From positions 1 to 62,090 of the forward strand of contig NZ_JAUYHK010000013.1 of the NCBI RefSeq assembly GCF_030690045.1: a DNA stretch of 62,090 nucleotides. Direction: 5' to 3'. Positions 35,603-45,021 of the stretch are shown one piece after another (within the stretch, counting starts at the first letter, position 1; each line of letters starts with the position of its first letter). This stretch comes from Thalassospira sp. (GTDB taxonomy: Bacteria > Pseudomonadota > Alphaproteobacteria > Rhodospirillales > Thalassospiraceae). The notes below the pieces were generated by a model that worked only from the letters and a program-made list of their open reading frames with translations, was not told the origin of the DNA and searched no databases. The translations under genes were made by a program, and so were the position numbers.

Positions 35603-36388
35603 ATGTCGAAAAGTTTTGTCGAACTCAGCAATGTCACATTGCGCTATGGCGACGATGCCGATCTTGCGATGGACACCACCAATATGAAAATCGCCAAGGG
35701 CGAATTCATTGCCGTGGTCGGCCCCTCGGGGTGCGGTAAATCATCCTTGCTGAAACTGGTGTCGGGCCTGATGCCGCCCAGCGACGGCACGGTGATTGTC
35801 GATAACAAAGAAGTCGCCGGGCCGCTTAAAATTGTCGGCATGGCCTTTCAGAACCCGACATTGCTGCCGTGGCGCACCACGCTGGAAAATGTTTTGCTGC
35901 CGCTGGAAATCGTCAAGCCGCACCGCAATCTGTTGCGCAAGAACAAGGCCGAATATATCGACCGTGCCCGGCAATTGCTGGCGACTGTCGGGCTGGAAGG
36001 ATGCGAAGACAAATATCCGTGGGAATTGTCGGGCGGCATGCAACAACGCGCATCCCTGTGCCGGGCGCTGATCCATGAACCGGATTTGCTGATGCTTGAT
36101 GAACCGTTTGGCGCCCTTGATGCCTTCACCCGCGAGGAATTGTGGGACATTCTTCAGGCGCTGTGGATGCGCAAACCCTTTACCGTGATCCTTGTCACCC
36201 ATGATCTGCGCGAGGCAGCCTATCTGGCTGATACCATTTATGTGATGTCGAAACGGCCCGGTCGCATTCTGGTGGCGCGGGAAAATACGCTGGCGCGTCC
36301 GCGCGATCAGGAAACCACCTTTACCCCGCCCTTTATTGATCTGGTTCACGAATTACGCAGTCACATCCGTGACGTGCGGGCCGCCTGA
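35603..36388 (+). CDS. ABC transporter ATPase (Ssu/Tau-type)
   Basis: A 261-residue nucleotide-binding protein with Walker A GPSGCGKSS (about 39-47), Q-loop AFQNPTLLPW, signature LSGGMQQR, Walker B LLMLDEPFGALD and switch His in ILVTHDLREA. It is of the nitrate/sulfonate importer class. ATG 35603 gives the conserved SKSFVELSNVTLRYG start; the longer frame reads upstream non-coding sequence. It lies between the binding protein and permease genes. Confidence 0.9.
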   Translation: MSKSFVELSNVTLRYGDDADLAMDTTNMKIAKGEFIAVVGPSGCGKSSLLKLVSGLMPPSDGTVIVDNKEVAGPLKIVGMAFQNPTLLPWRTTLENVLLPLEIVKPHRNLLRKNKAEYIDRARQLLATVGLEGCEDKYPWELSGGMQQRASLCRALIHEPDLLMLDEPFGALDAFTREELWDILQALWMRKPFTVILVTHDLREAAYLADTIYVMSKRPGRILVARENTLARPRDQETTFTPPFIDLVHELRSHIRDVRAA

Positions 36389-36405
36389 ACGAAGGGGCAG
36401 GGAAA

Positions 36406-37179
36406 ATGATGCAAAAGAAAAAAGACTTTTCAAAAGCCATGCCGTGGATCAGCACCATCGCGCTGTTCGCCTTCTGGGAACTGGTGGTGCGGCTGTTTGC
36501 CATTCCCGAATATGTATTGCCGACCCCCTCGGCCAGCATCATCATGGGATGGCAATTCAAGGCCGCGATCTGGATGCATGCGGTCCATACGCTTTATACC
36601 ACGCTGGCCGGATTTGCGATTGCCGTGGTGTTCGGGGTGGTTCTGGGGGCACTGGTCGGGTCCAGCAAGCCGATCTATACCGCCGCCAATCCGTTGCTGG
36701 TCGGGTTTAATTCCGTGCCCAAGGTCGCCCTGGTACCGGTACTGGTCATGTGGTTTGGCATTGGCACCACACCGGCGATTATCACCGCCTTTCTGATCTC
36801 GTTTTTCCCGATTGTGGTCAATGTCGCCACCGGGCTGGCAACGCTGGAACCGGAATTGCGCGATGTGTTGCGGTCATTGGGGGCAACGCGCCGCGATATT
36901 CTGGTCAAGGTCGGCTTTCCGCGTGCCCTGCCCTATTTCTTTGCATCGCTCAAGGTTTCGATCACGCTGGCCTTTGTCGGGTCGGTGATTTCGGAAACCG
37001 TGGCCTCCAATCTGGGAGTTGGCTATTTGATGTTGTCGGCCTCGTCGCGGTTCAACATGCCGCTGGTTTTTGCCGGTTTGCTGGTAATTGCCGCCATGGG
37101 GATTGCGATGTATGAAATTTTCAACATCATCGAACGGCGCAGCACCAAATGGGCCAACCGCGCCAATCCGACAAACTGA
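36406..37179 (+). CDS. ABC transporter permease (Ssu/Tau-type)
   Basis: A 257-residue inner-membrane protein with about six helices. The coupling helix (LEPELRDVLRSLGATRRDIL and KVGFPRALPYF) is the EAA loop of binding-protein-dependent importers. Starts 17 bases after the ATPase stop at ATG 36406 or the adjacent ATG 36409. It completes a standard three-gene importer that ends at a terminator 37197-37230. Confidence 0.9.
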   Translation: MMQKKKDFSKAMPWISTIALFAFWELVVRLFAIPEYVLPTPSASIIMGWQFKAAIWMHAVHTLYTTLAGFAIAVVFGVVLGALVGSSKPIYTAANPLLVGFNSVPKVALVPVLVMWFGIGTTPAIITAFLISFFPIVVNVATGLATLEPELRDVLRSLGATRRDILVKVGFPRALPYFFASLKVSITLAFVGSVISETVASNLGVGYLMLSASSRFNMPLVFAGLLVIAAMGIAMYEIFNIIERRSTKWANRANPTN

Positions 37180-37196
37180 TCATTCTGCAAGATCAT

Positions 37197-37230
37197 AAAA
37201 AAAGGCCGGGGTTTGAACGCCCCGGCCTTT
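37197..37230. terminator. bidirectional intrinsic terminator
   Basis: An 11-bp stem AAAGGCCGGGG / CCCCGGCCTTT with an 8-base loop. It carries an A-run on the left and a short T-run on the right. It separates the ABC operon from the convergent hydrolase gene. Confidence 0.87.
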
Positions 37231-37252
37231 GTCATCTCTGCGGCCCGTCCAA

Positions 37253-38077
37253 TCAGGACAGATGCGTATCAAAAAACGCCTTGGTGCGGTCCCAGGACAG
37301 CATCGCATCTTCGGCGTCATAACGCCCCCCGGTCGGATTGGCAAAAGCGTGATCCGCCTCGTACCAGTGAAATTCGTAATCGGTTTTCCCGGCTTCTTTC
37401 AGCGCTTCCTCAAACCCGTCAACCATTGCGCGATTGATCGATTTATCAAGGGTGCCAAAATGCCCCAAAATCGGCGCGTTCAGGCTGGCGACCTGTTCCG
37501 GGGTTTTGGTGACATTGCCATAATAAATCACCGCTGCATCAACATCGGTGGCAAGGGCGGTATTAAGCGACCATCCACCGCCAAAGCACCAGCCGACCAC
37601 ACCAACCTTGCCGTTCGACGCCTCATGCCCGCGCAGAAATGCTACGGATTCTTTCAGCTTTTCGGTGGCGACCACCGGGTCAACCGCCTTCATCATCGCC
37701 ATCGCCTGATCCGGGGTGGTGGCCGCCGCCCCGCCATACAGATCAACCGCAAGGGCGACATAGCCCTGATTGGCATATTCGGCGGCGGCGGCGCGGATCT
37801 GGTCATTCAATCCCCACCACTCATGGATCAGGATCACCGTCGGGGCCGGGGTCACCGCAGGCAGGGCGACTTCGGCATTCATCGTCACCCCGGTCGGGCC
37901 GGTGATCGTGACTTTTTTCAGGGTCGATCCAGCAGCATGGGCCAAAATCGGATCGGCCAGCACCACTGCCAGCGGCAAAACCGCCAGACCTTTCAGAAAC
38001 AATCGCCGTTCCTCATCGGTTGCCTTGGGCGGTGGCCCCATATGATCATAAGACCCACATCCATCAAGCTTGCACAT
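37253..38077 (-). CDS. Tat-exported dienelactone hydrolase-family enzyme
   Basis: A 274-residue alpha/beta hydrolase. The nucleophile is C164 in GWCFGG, with the His in ADHAFANP near the C-terminus, typical of dienelactone hydrolases that open lactones or cleave esters. Residues 24-50 (RRLFLKGLAVLPLAVV) form a twin-arginine signal peptide with a long 23-residue n-region, so the enzyme is predicted to be periplasmic; most family members are cytoplasmic. The substrate is unknown. Single gene. Confidence 0.87.
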   Translation of the reverse strand: MCKLDGCGSYDHMGPPPKATDEERRLFLKGLAVLPLAVVLADPILAHAAGSTLKKVTITGPTGVTMNAEVALPAVTPAPTVILIHEWWGLNDQIRAAAAEYANQGYVALAVDLYGGAAATTPDQAMAMMKAVDPVVATEKLKESVAFLRGHEASNGKVGVVGWCFGGGWSLNTALATDVDAAVIYYGNVTKTPEQVASLNAPILGHFGTLDKSINRAMVDGFEEALKEAGKTDYEFHWYEADHAFANPTGGRYDAEDAMLSWDRTKAFFDTHLS

Positions 38078-38291
38078 TATTGCCTCCTGTTCATTTTATG
38101 ATTGCAAAACAGTCCGTCAAAGAAAGTCCGTTGGCAAGTCACAGTCCTGTTAAGACCATTGTTTTAATGATTTTGATACGCGCCAAAATCCTTTGCAGAT
38201 CAAAAACCATCGTCCCTTCCGACAAAACAGGACTTGCCGGGCGCAAGGGGAATTGCGTAAACAGGCATCACACATCACAAGCGGGGATATC

Positions 38292-38906
38292 ATGCGCGAA
38301 GTCGAAACGGTTTTGTTTGATCTGGGCGGGGTTCTGGTCGATTGGGACCCGCGTTACCTGTATCGCAAGATTTTCGATGACAGCAAGGATATGGAATATT
38401 TCCTGACCGAAGTCTGCCATCCGCACTGGAATGTCCTGCATGATTCGGCATCGCTGGAATTTGCCACCAGCATTCCCGAACGCCAAAGACGTTTCCCCGA
38501 CTATCACGATCAGATTGCCGCATGGGTGGATCGCTGGCCGGAAATGCTGGCCGGGTCAATTGACGGCACGGTGCGCCTGCTTGAGGAAATCAAACGCAAG
38601 GATGATGTTCGGCTATTCGCCCTGACCAACTGGTCCCATGAAACATGGAAATATGCGCTGGAAAAATTCGCGTTTCTGGAATTGTTTGAAAATATTCTGG
38701 TATCGGGTCAGGAAAAAATGGCCAAACCCGACCCACAGATTTTCGACCTGACGGCACGCCGTTTTGGCCTGACACCTTCGGAAACGCTGTTTATCGATGA
38801 CAATATGAACAATATCCAGCAGGCCCGCGAAATGGGATTTCAGACCCACTGGTTCCGCGACCCGGTCACCCTGCGCCGTGAATTGATGGAACGAAACCTG
38901 CTGTAA
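38292..38906 (+). CDS. HAD-IA phosphatase/haloacid dehalogenase-like protein
   Basis: A 204-residue HAD hydrolase. Motif I FDLGGVLVDWD, motif II FALTNWSHETW, Lys in KMAKPDPQIF, and motif IV TLFIDDNMNNI follow the YihX/epoxide-hydrolase N-terminal phosphatase group. ATG 38292 is preceded by GCGGGGAT. Substrates in this group are small sugar or nucleotide phosphates, but this one is undetermined. Confidence 0.88.
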   Translation: MREVETVLFDLGGVLVDWDPRYLYRKIFDDSKDMEYFLTEVCHPHWNVLHDSASLEFATSIPERQRRFPDYHDQIAAWVDRWPEMLAGSIDGTVRLLEEIKRKDDVRLFALTNWSHETWKYALEKFAFLELFENILVSGQEKMAKPDPQIFDLTARRFGLTPSETLFIDDNMNNIQQAREMGFQTHWFRDPVTLRRELMERNLL

Positions 38907-38910
38907 ACAG

Positions 38911-39408
38911 TCAGGCCGGTTTGCGCAAATAATTGGCGAAACATTGCCCGAAAACATAGGGCCAGCCGGTGACATAGCTGTCCCGGATCGGGGTTGCGAT
39001 TTCCCCCAGATTTTCCCATTCCCAATGCACCAGCCGGATTTCGCAATGCCCGAACCGGTTCTGGTCAAAGGTGACGCTGATGCGGGTATAATCGCCCGCA
39101 TCCCACCCCGGATGCCAGGTAAAGGATAATTGTTCCCCCGGCAGCCAGATTTCAATCTCGCCCCAGATCACCGGGGCAATCCCCTGTGCGGTTTCAATAA
39201 TCTTGCCGCCCAGCCCCGGGCGCATTTCAAGGCCGGTGCATTTTTCCTTGGACAAGGAATGGCTGGCAATCGGCCACCATTTGCCAAAATCCCCGGAAAA
39301 AAGCGCAAAGGCCCGGTCAGGATCAACCGGGGCGGTGATTTCAACAGTTACCGGGTCCAGCATGGCCATGCCGCGATCCGGGGCCGGTGGTATATTTTCA
39401 GGCGACAT
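38911..39408 (-). CDS. SRPBCC-domain protein
   Basis: A 165-residue START-like protein. The sequence ITAPVDPDRAFALFSGDFGKWW and the C-terminal segment VTGWPYVFGQCFANYL are AHSA1-family features. It is not closely similar to the other SRPBCC gene at 2603. ATG 39408 overlaps the stop of the upstream HAD gene by 11 bases, indicating translational coupling. Function unknown. Confidence 0.82.
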   Translation of the reverse strand: MSPENIPPAPDRGMAMLDPVTVEITAPVDPDRAFALFSGDFGKWWPIASHSLSKEKCTGLEMRPGLGGKIIETAQGIAPVIWGEIEIWLPGEQLSFTWHPGWDAGDYTRISVTFDQNRFGHCEIRLVHWEWENLGEIATPIRDSYVTGWPYVFGQCFANYLRKPA

Positions 39409-40108
39409 ATCGGTTTTCGTCCCATAATTCATCCAGCATCGCGGGCAACTGGTCAAAATGATCAATCACCGCATGCGCCCCTGCCGCGGTCAGGGTTTCA
39501 ACATCGTGATAGCCCCAACTGACCCCGATGGACAGCATCCCGGCGGCCCGGCCCATTGCCATGTCAAAACTGGTATCGCCCACCATCGCGCCAAAACGGG
39601 CATCAACCCCGGTTTCCATCATCGCCGCATCCAGCATCGACGGATGGGGCTTGGACGGATGATTGTCGCAGGTTTGCAGGGTGACAAAGCGTTTTTCAAG
39701 ATTGTTGCGCGCCAGAACGGCGTCCAGCCCGCGCCGCGCCTTGCCCGTCGCTACCCCTGCCAGCCAACCGCGCCGGTCCAGATGGTCCATCACATCGACC
39801 ACGCCGGGATAAAGCGGTTCGTGAAAATCCGGGGTCTGGCGCAATTCAAAAAACGCCGATTTGTAACTGTTGGTGATCGCCTCGATCCTGTGATCTTCCA
39901 GAACCACGTTATGGCCGACATGAAGGGCCAGTGTCGCAATCGCTTCGGGCAGGCTTAACCCGATGATGGTTCGGGTATGATCAAGGCCGGGCGTCGCCAG
40001 CCCATGCGCGGCAAAGGCATGATCCATGCAATGGGTAATGGCGTGCTGGCTGTCAACCAGCGTCCCGTCACAATCAAAAACCACAAGCCGCAGCGCATCC
40101 GTTGTCAT
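39398..40108 (-). CDS. HAD-IA hydrolase (phosphoglycolate-phosphatase-like)
   Basis: A 236-residue phosphatase with FDCDGTLVDSQHAI (motif I), GVATGKARRGLD (motif II), SKPHPSML (Lys) and VGDTSFDMAMGRAAG (motif IV). This is the Gph/PGP subgroup; the substrate is not proven. In many Alphaproteobacteria a comparable gene sits between the rluC-like gene and ATP12; here several accessory genes lie between it and the ATP12 gene. ATG 40108 gives the compact start. Confidence 0.88.
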   Translation of the reverse strand: MTTDALRLVVFDCDGTLVDSQHAITHCMDHAFAAHGLATPGLDHTRTIIGLSLPEAIATLALHVGHNVVLEDHRIEAITNSYKSAFFELRQTPDFHEPLYPGVVDVMDHLDRRGWLAGVATGKARRGLDAVLARNNLEKRFVTLQTCDNHPSKPHPSMLDAAMMETGVDARFGAMVGDTSFDMAMGRAAGMLSIGVSWGYHDVETLTAAGAHAVIDHFDQLPAMLDELWDENRYVA

Positions 40109-40311
40109 CGGGTCATCCTGATGGGAAATCACAATCCATGATGTTGTCTAACCGATCCCGCGCCAAAGATCGAGTCCTGCGGCACACCATTGCAAACCGT
40201 TCTAAAACCCCCGGCAAGCCTCGAAACCCGCAGTTGAATTTATGTAACTTTGAAGGATGAAAAACAGGGCGTATGCTACATATTCAACCCCCGATAAAGG
40301 GAGGGTCGTCC

Positions 40312-40584
40312 ATGTTAACCCTGAAAGACTGCATCGATTTTAGCGACCTGAGCGAAGACGAGATTTGCGCCATCGCCGAATATGAACATATTCCCCTGAT
40401 CAGTGCGCTGGAAGAAGGCGAATGCCTTGTTCACAGCAAGGGCGGTTGCCGCCAGATCGCCACCATGATCCAAAAACAGGTCCATATCTGTGAACGGGCA
40501 GGAAATGCAACCCATGCCCGACATCTGCAAAGCGTCCATGACAAATTTGTCGCCCAACATGACGCAGGCCGCGCTGCAATGTGA
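40312..40584 (+). CDS. small conserved-looking protein of unknown function
   Basis: A 90-residue soluble protein, mostly helical and acidic at the N-terminus (MLTLKDCIDFSDLSEDEI), with Cys residues at about 7, 19, 37 and 46. It has no signal or membrane segment. AAAGGGAGGG precedes ATG 40312; an ATG at 40273 is less likely. It stands alone between the HAD and pseudouridine synthase genes. I do not recognise a family; coding status is supported by the ribosome site and GC-rich third positions. Confidence 0.72.
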   Translation: MLTLKDCIDFSDLSEDEICAIAEYEHIPLISALEEGECLVHSKGGCRQIATMIQKQVHICERAGNATHARHLQSVHDKFVAQHDAGRAAM

Positions 40585-40628
40585 CGACATTCTTTCGCAT
40601 CGTCACATCTTTTTCTTTTGGCCCGGTA

Positions 40629-41687
40629 CTAACTGTACCGGGTCGCGTTTTTGTCGCGATGGATTTCCGGTGTCAGGAATTTGGTTGCGGTTTCCGGATC
40701 AAAATTCAGGGTTTTGATACTGGCGCGGAAATGGTCGGGCAGCGGCGCATCAATGATCACGCGCTGCCCGGTGACGGGATGCGGGAAATCGATGGCGCGG
40801 GCATGCAGATGCATCTGGTTGGACAGGCCATCGCGAAACGCATTGGCCCCGCCATATTTGCCATCGCCCAAAATCGGACAGCCGATTTCCATGCAATGCA
40901 CACGCAACTGATGGGTGCGCCCGGTCAGCGGCGACAGGGCCAGCCACGCCGCCTTGCGGCCGGATCGTGCCAGTTGGCGATACACCGTCTGGGCCGGTTT
41001 GCCGTTTTTGGGATCAATGACGACTTTTTCGCCGCCCTTGCCTTCCTGTTTGCCCAATGGGGCGTCAATCATGCCTTCGCGTTCGTCCGGGGCATTGACC
41101 ACAATCGCCCAATACAGTTTGCGCGTGGTCTTATCCTTGAACGCCTTGGTCAGGGCATGCGCCGCCGAGGCGGTCCGTGCCAGCAACAAAACACCGCTGG
41201 TATCCTTGTCAAGGCGATGCACCAGTTTCGGGCGTTCCTTGCTGTCGAATTTCAGGGAATCCAGCATGCCGTCAATATGACGCGATGTATTTGTGCCGCC
41301 CTGCACCGCCATGCCGGACGGCTTGTTGATCGCCAGCACATATTCATCGACAAAAATCACCGAATCCTTCAATGCCTGCACATCTTCGGGGCGGATTTCA
41401 ACCCGCGATGGCGCGGATTTATACGGGGTATGTCCCTCGCCGTCATCATCATGCCACGGGCCAAACCCGCCGCCCGACATCACAGGCACCGGCGGCACGC
41501 GCACTTCCTGCCCGGCTTCCAGACGCTGCCCGGCCTTGGCACGTTTGCCATCGACGCGGATTTGCCCGCCACGCAACAGTTTCTGAACCTGCCCAAAGGT
41601 GAAATCCGGGCAATTGCGTTTGAACCAGCGATCCAGCCGCATTTCGGCTTCGTCGGATGCGACCTTGCGCAGGGTAACGCCACTCAT
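40629..41687 (-). CDS. RluA-family pseudouridine synthase (RluC/RluD-like)
   Basis: A 352-residue enzyme that isomerises uridines in 23S rRNA. An N-terminal S4 RNA-binding domain (about 16-65) precedes the catalytic domain with D160 in HRLDKDTSG and the conserved LTGRTHQLRVH. A variable Gly/Asp-rich linker lies at 70-90. ATG 41687 overlaps the crcB stop (ATGA), so the two are coupled. RluC is the likelier orthologue, but position-specificity cannot be read. Confidence 0.9.
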   Translation of the reverse strand: MSGVTLRKVASDEAEMRLDRWFKRNCPDFTFGQVQKLLRGGQIRVDGKRAKAGQRLEAGQEVRVPPVPVMSGGGFGPWHDDDGEGHTPYKSAPSRVEIRPEDVQALKDSVIFVDEYVLAINKPSGMAVQGGTNTSRHIDGMLDSLKFDSKERPKLVHRLDKDTSGVLLLARTASAAHALTKAFKDKTTRKLYWAIVVNAPDEREGMIDAPLGKQEGKGGEKVVIDPKNGKPAQTVYRQLARSGRKAAWLALSPLTGRTHQLRVHCMEIGCPILGDGKYGGANAFRDGLSNQMHLHARAIDFPHPVTGQRVIIDAPLPDHFRASIKTLNFDPETATKFLTPEIHRDKNATRYS

Positions 41688-42076
41688 TGAAATACTCCGC
41701 GTGCCAAAATCATGGCACCAAAAAAACCGATAATGCCCAGCCCGACCGACACCGCCACGTAAATCGCCGCCAAGGCAAGATTGCCACGATCATACAGGGT
41801 CGCAAAATCAAGCGAGAATGTCGAAAATGTCGTAAAGGCCCCCAGAAACCCGGTAATCATAAAAGCCCGCATTTCCGGGCCAAACGACCATTTCAACGCC
41901 CCGATTTCAATCAGCAACCCGATCAGGAACGACCCGGCGATATTCACCGTCAAGGTTCCCCACGGAAAGCCGGTGCCAAATGTCACCCCCATAAAGGACG
42001 TGACCCCATAACGGGCCATCGCCCCCAATGCGCCACCAAGGCCGATACATGCAAACAAAACCGGTGAAAACTGCAT
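41684..42076 (-). CDS. crcB: fluoride exporter CrcB
   Basis: A 130-residue four-helix membrane protein. GLGGALGAMARYGVT near the N-terminus and FLGAFTTFSTFSLDF are the family signatures, the latter lining the F- pore with Phe and Thr. It forms a dual-topology dimer in characterised cases. It is first in a crcB-rluC-type operon. No fluoride riboswitch core was found upstream. Confidence 0.93.
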   Translation of the reverse strand: MQFSPVLFACIGLGGALGAMARYGVTSFMGVTFGTGFPWGTLTVNIAGSFLIGLLIEIGALKWSFGPEMRAFMITGFLGAFTTFSTFSLDFATLYDRGNLALAAIYVAVSVGLGIIGFFGAMILARGVFQ

Positions 42077-42140
42077 GGCGCGGAACCTATTCGTTCAGGG
42101 GTTAAATGTCACGCAGGAAAAGCGCATGGCTGTGCCGCCT

Positions 42141-42671
42141 TCATCCCGTCGTGTTCCGGCCTTCGCCCACAATATCACGCAGCGCCGTCAGCCATTTTTT
42201 CAGGCGTTTTTCATTCGCCCCGAAATCACCACTGCCATAAACCGACCGGCTAAAGGCCAATATCTGGCTGTGATCCTCATCCAGCGGCACAATGCGGATA
42301 TCAATCCAGTCCGGAAACCGCATAACGGGGGTCCGGATCAGAAGACGCATTTCCAGTGTGCGGGGATTGCGTTCAACAATCACTGCCTTGCTGTTCAGCG
42401 CGACTTCTTCGACCCGCGACAATAACTGGGTGGCGGCAATGTTGAAAACCGGGCTGGTCATCTGGCGGTCCGCATCTGGCGGACACAAATCCCCGGCACA
42501 AACCAGAAAAAAGGTCGGATCATCGGGCAGTTGCATATCGGCCGAAAACACCACGGCATCGGGTTCGCCCGACGTAAACATGGTTTCAAGCAACCCGCTG
42601 AACCGGACGACAGCAAAGGTCAGACCGGCAACACATAACAACCAGAAGACAACAATCAACGTCCGCTTCAC
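42141..42671 (-). CDS. DUF1499 family protein, membrane-anchored
   Basis: A 176-residue protein with an N-terminal hydrophobic helix (about 5-24) that is a signal anchor or uncleaved signal. The DUF1499 core is visible in SRVEEVALNSKAVIVERN, the RFPDWIDIRIVPLD block, and SRSVYGSGDFGANEKRLKKW. The family is common in Proteobacteria with unknown role. It is upstream of crcB in the same direction, 64 bases apart. Confidence 0.85.
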   Translation of the reverse strand: MKRTLIVVFWLLCVAGLTFAVVRFSGLLETMFTSGEPDAVVFSADMQLPDDPTFFLVCAGDLCPPDADRQMTSPVFNIAATQLLSRVEEVALNSKAVIVERNPRTLEMRLLIRTPVMRFPDWIDIRIVPLDEDHSQILAFSRSVYGSGDFGANEKRLKKWLTALRDIVGEGRNTTG

Positions 42672-42760
42672 CTGATACTCCCCATCCTGATGCGCCAGCA
42701 GTAACGCAGCAGATGCTAAACTCCGGTTAAGAGTTTGTCCCCGACATCAAGAGTATCACC

Positions 42761-42799
42761 AAAAATAAAAGACCGATATCCAAACAGATACCGGTCTTT
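42761..42799 (-). terminator. intrinsic terminator of azoR
   Basis: On the minus strand AAAGACCGGTATC pairs with GATATCGGTCTTT (one mismatch) around a 6-base loop and is followed by TTATTTTT. It lies 46 bases past the azoR stop. Confidence 0.83.
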
Positions 42800-42844
42800 C
42801 CTGTCATCACAACGTTGGGGCCGTTGGATTATCGAAACTGAAAA

Positions 42845-43450
42845 TCAGGCTGCGTTGGGCAGCGCAACCGTTTCGATGGCATTCACCGCCTTGGTCATCG
42901 CCGCATCGGCATCAACGGCAAAGCCCGAAGCATCAATCACGGTCACATCGGTAATGCCCAGAAACGCCAGAAACTGTTTCATATAGGGGGTGGCGAAATC
43001 GGCCGGGCTGTTGACCGGCACACCGCCGGTCGAAACCACCAGATAGGCTTTCTTGCCTTCAATCAGGCCTTTCGGGCCATTTTCGGTATATTGGAAAGTC
43101 ACACCGGCACGCGCCACCAGATCGACCCAGACCTTAAGGCGCGACGGGATGCTGAAATTATACATCGGCACGCCAATTACCAAAGTATCGGCGGCGAACA
43201 GTTCAGCGACCAGCATGTCGGACGCCGCAATGATCTTTTTCTGATCTTCGGAACGGTTTTCCGCCGGGGTGAAATACGCGCCGACGATTTCGCCATTCAG
43301 GGCAGGAATGCTGTGATCATTGACATTGCGCACAACCACATCGGTTGCCGGATCGGCGGCGACAATACGATCAACCAGTTTGGAACTCAGTTGCAGCGAC
43401 TTGGAATTGTCGCCATTCACCGAGGTATCAATCCGCAAAACAACAGCCAT
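42845..43450 (-). CDS. azoR: FMN-dependent NADH-azoreductase
   Basis: A 201-residue flavodoxin-fold enzyme that reduces azo dyes and quinones with NADH. FMN-contacting regions: SVNGDNSKSLQLS (about 9-21), VPMYNFSIPSRLKVWVDL and VVSTGGVPVN. ATG 43450 is preceded by GGAGACTCTC; the longer frame is not needed. It likely defends against electrophilic quinones. Single gene with its own terminator. Confidence 0.92.
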   Translation of the reverse strand: MAVVLRIDTSVNGDNSKSLQLSSKLVDRIVAADPATDVVVRNVNDHSIPALNGEIVGAYFTPAENRSEDQKKIIAASDMLVAELFAADTLVIGVPMYNFSIPSRLKVWVDLVARAGVTFQYTENGPKGLIEGKKAYLVVSTGGVPVNSPADFATPYMKQFLAFLGITDVTVIDASGFAVDADAAMTKAVNAIETVALPNAA

Positions 43451-43554
43451 GAGAGTCTCCACAAATAAAAGATTTGAATGTTGGAGACCAGCTTAACCGT
43501 TTCTCGAAAAATGATTATCCTGTCTGTTTTCACCAAATTGTTTCTGAATAATGC

Positions 43555-44865
43555 CTAATTTTTATCGCTGTTTTTGTGCCGTTCGCGGCGCAGTCGATCA
43601 AAATAGGCAACACGTTTTTGCAAATCGCGTTCAAAGCCGCGTTCGACCGGCTGATAGAATTGTTGGCGGCGCATGCCGTCGGGGAAATAATTCTGCCCGG
43701 AAAAACCGTCTTTTTCATCATGGTCATAGGCATATCCCTGCCCGTAACCGATATCTTTCATCAATTTTGTCGGCGCATTGAGAATATGGGCGGGTGGGGT
43801 CAGCGACCCGGTATCACGCGCCACCTGCAATGCCCGTTTATAGGCGGTATAACCCGCATTGGATTTCGGGGCCAGCGCCAGATAAATCACCGCCTGCGCC
43901 AGTGCCAGTTCGCCTTCGGGGCTGCCCAGACGTTCATAAGCTTCCCACGCCCCGATGCAAATCTGCTGGGCCTGCGGATCGGCAAGGCCGATATCCTCGA
44001 CCGCCATCCGTAATAACCGTCTGGCAACAAATTTCGGATCCTCGCCCCCTGCCAGCATGCGGTTAAACCAGTACAGGGCGGCATCCGGGTCCGAACCTCG
44101 CACCGATTTATGCAATGCACTGATCAGGTTGTAATGGCTGTCATCCCCCTTGTCATAGATCGGCATGCGTTTTTGCACGACCCGCGACAATCCGGCTACG
44201 CCCAGCGGCCCGTCATCACCGGGCGGCAGGGCAAACAATTCTTCGGCAAGGTTCAACAAATACCGCCCGTCGCCATCGGCCATCGCACGTAAGGTCAGGC
44301 GCGCCTCGGCCGTCACGGGCAATTCAAATCCCATTTCCTGTTCGGCCCGCACCAGCAATTCTTCCAGCGCCCCATCATCCAGCCGTTTCAGCACCAACAC
44401 CTGACAGCGCGACAGCAAGGCGGCATTGAGTTCAAACGACGGATTTTCGGTGGTCGCCCCGATCAGGGTTATGGTGCCGTCTTCGACATGCGGCAGGAAA
44501 CTGTCCTGTTGCGCCTTGTTGAAACGATGAATTTCATCAATGAATAACAGGGTTGCCGCCCCGGTGGCACGGCGGCCCTTGGCACGGTCAAACACCTTGC
44601 GCAAATCCGCCACCCCGGAAAAAATCGCCGATAACGGTTCAAACGCCATATCGGCAATATCGGCCATCAGACGCGCCAGCGTGGTTTTGCCACAACCGGG
44701 CGGCCCCCACAACACCACCGACGGCACCCGCCCGGTTGTCATCATGCGCGTGATCGGGCCATCCTCGCCAAACAGATGCCCCTGCCCGACCACTTCGGTC
44801 AGTTTGGCCGGGCGCAGCCGGTCGGCCAGTGGCCGTGACACCTGATTTTCAAACAGCGATACCAT
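43555..44865 (-). CDS. rarA: replication-associated recombination protein A
   Basis: A 436-residue AAA+ ATPase (RarA/MgsA/WRNIP1 family) that acts at stalled replication forks and binds SSB. Walker [10 protein letters not shown] spans 54-62, Walker B is [18 protein letters not shown], and sensor 1 is [10 protein letters not shown]. The C-terminal tetramerisation domain ([21 protein letters not shown]) is present. It begins directly at ATG 44865. The neighbourhood of rplQ, degP and rarA is conserved in this class. Confidence 0.95.
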   Translation of the reverse strand: MVSLFENQVSRPLADRLRPAKLTEVVGQGHLFGEDGPITRMMTTGRVPSVVLWGPPGCGKTTLARLMADIADMAFEPLSAIFSGVADLRKVFDRAKGRRATGAATLLFIDEIHRFNKAQQDSFLPHVEDGTITLIGATTENPSFELNAALLSRCQVLVLKRLDDGALEELLVRAEQEMGFELPVTAEARLTLRAMADGDGRYLLNLAEELFALPPGDDGPLGVAGLSRVVQKRMPIYDKGDDSHYNLISALHKSVRGSDPDAALYWFNRMLAGGEDPKFVARRLLRMAVEDIGLADPQAQQICIGAWEAYERLGSPEGELALAQAVIYLALAPKSNAGYTAYKRALQVARDTGSLTPPAHILNAPTKLMKDIGYGQGYAYDHDEKDGFSGQNYFPDGMRRQQFYQPVERGFERDLQKRVAYFDRLRRERHKNSDKN

Positions 44866-45021
44866 TCATTGCCTCGATCTTCTATCCGCCAGCCTGTCGG
44901 AACCTATCACGGTGTTTCACCGGGTTACAGGGGCAAACATCATGGATGGCTTGCCTGCCGGTTGCAGGGGCGCTAAGAACAATGCTGTGCCCTATTCCCG
45001 ATATTTTCCGGTTGCCAGAAC

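Noticed and set aside
42077..42140. Fluoride riboswitch ahead of crcB
   Set aside because: The leader is only 64 bases and lacks the conserved GAUGG and CUGAUGA-type blocks of the crcB motif.
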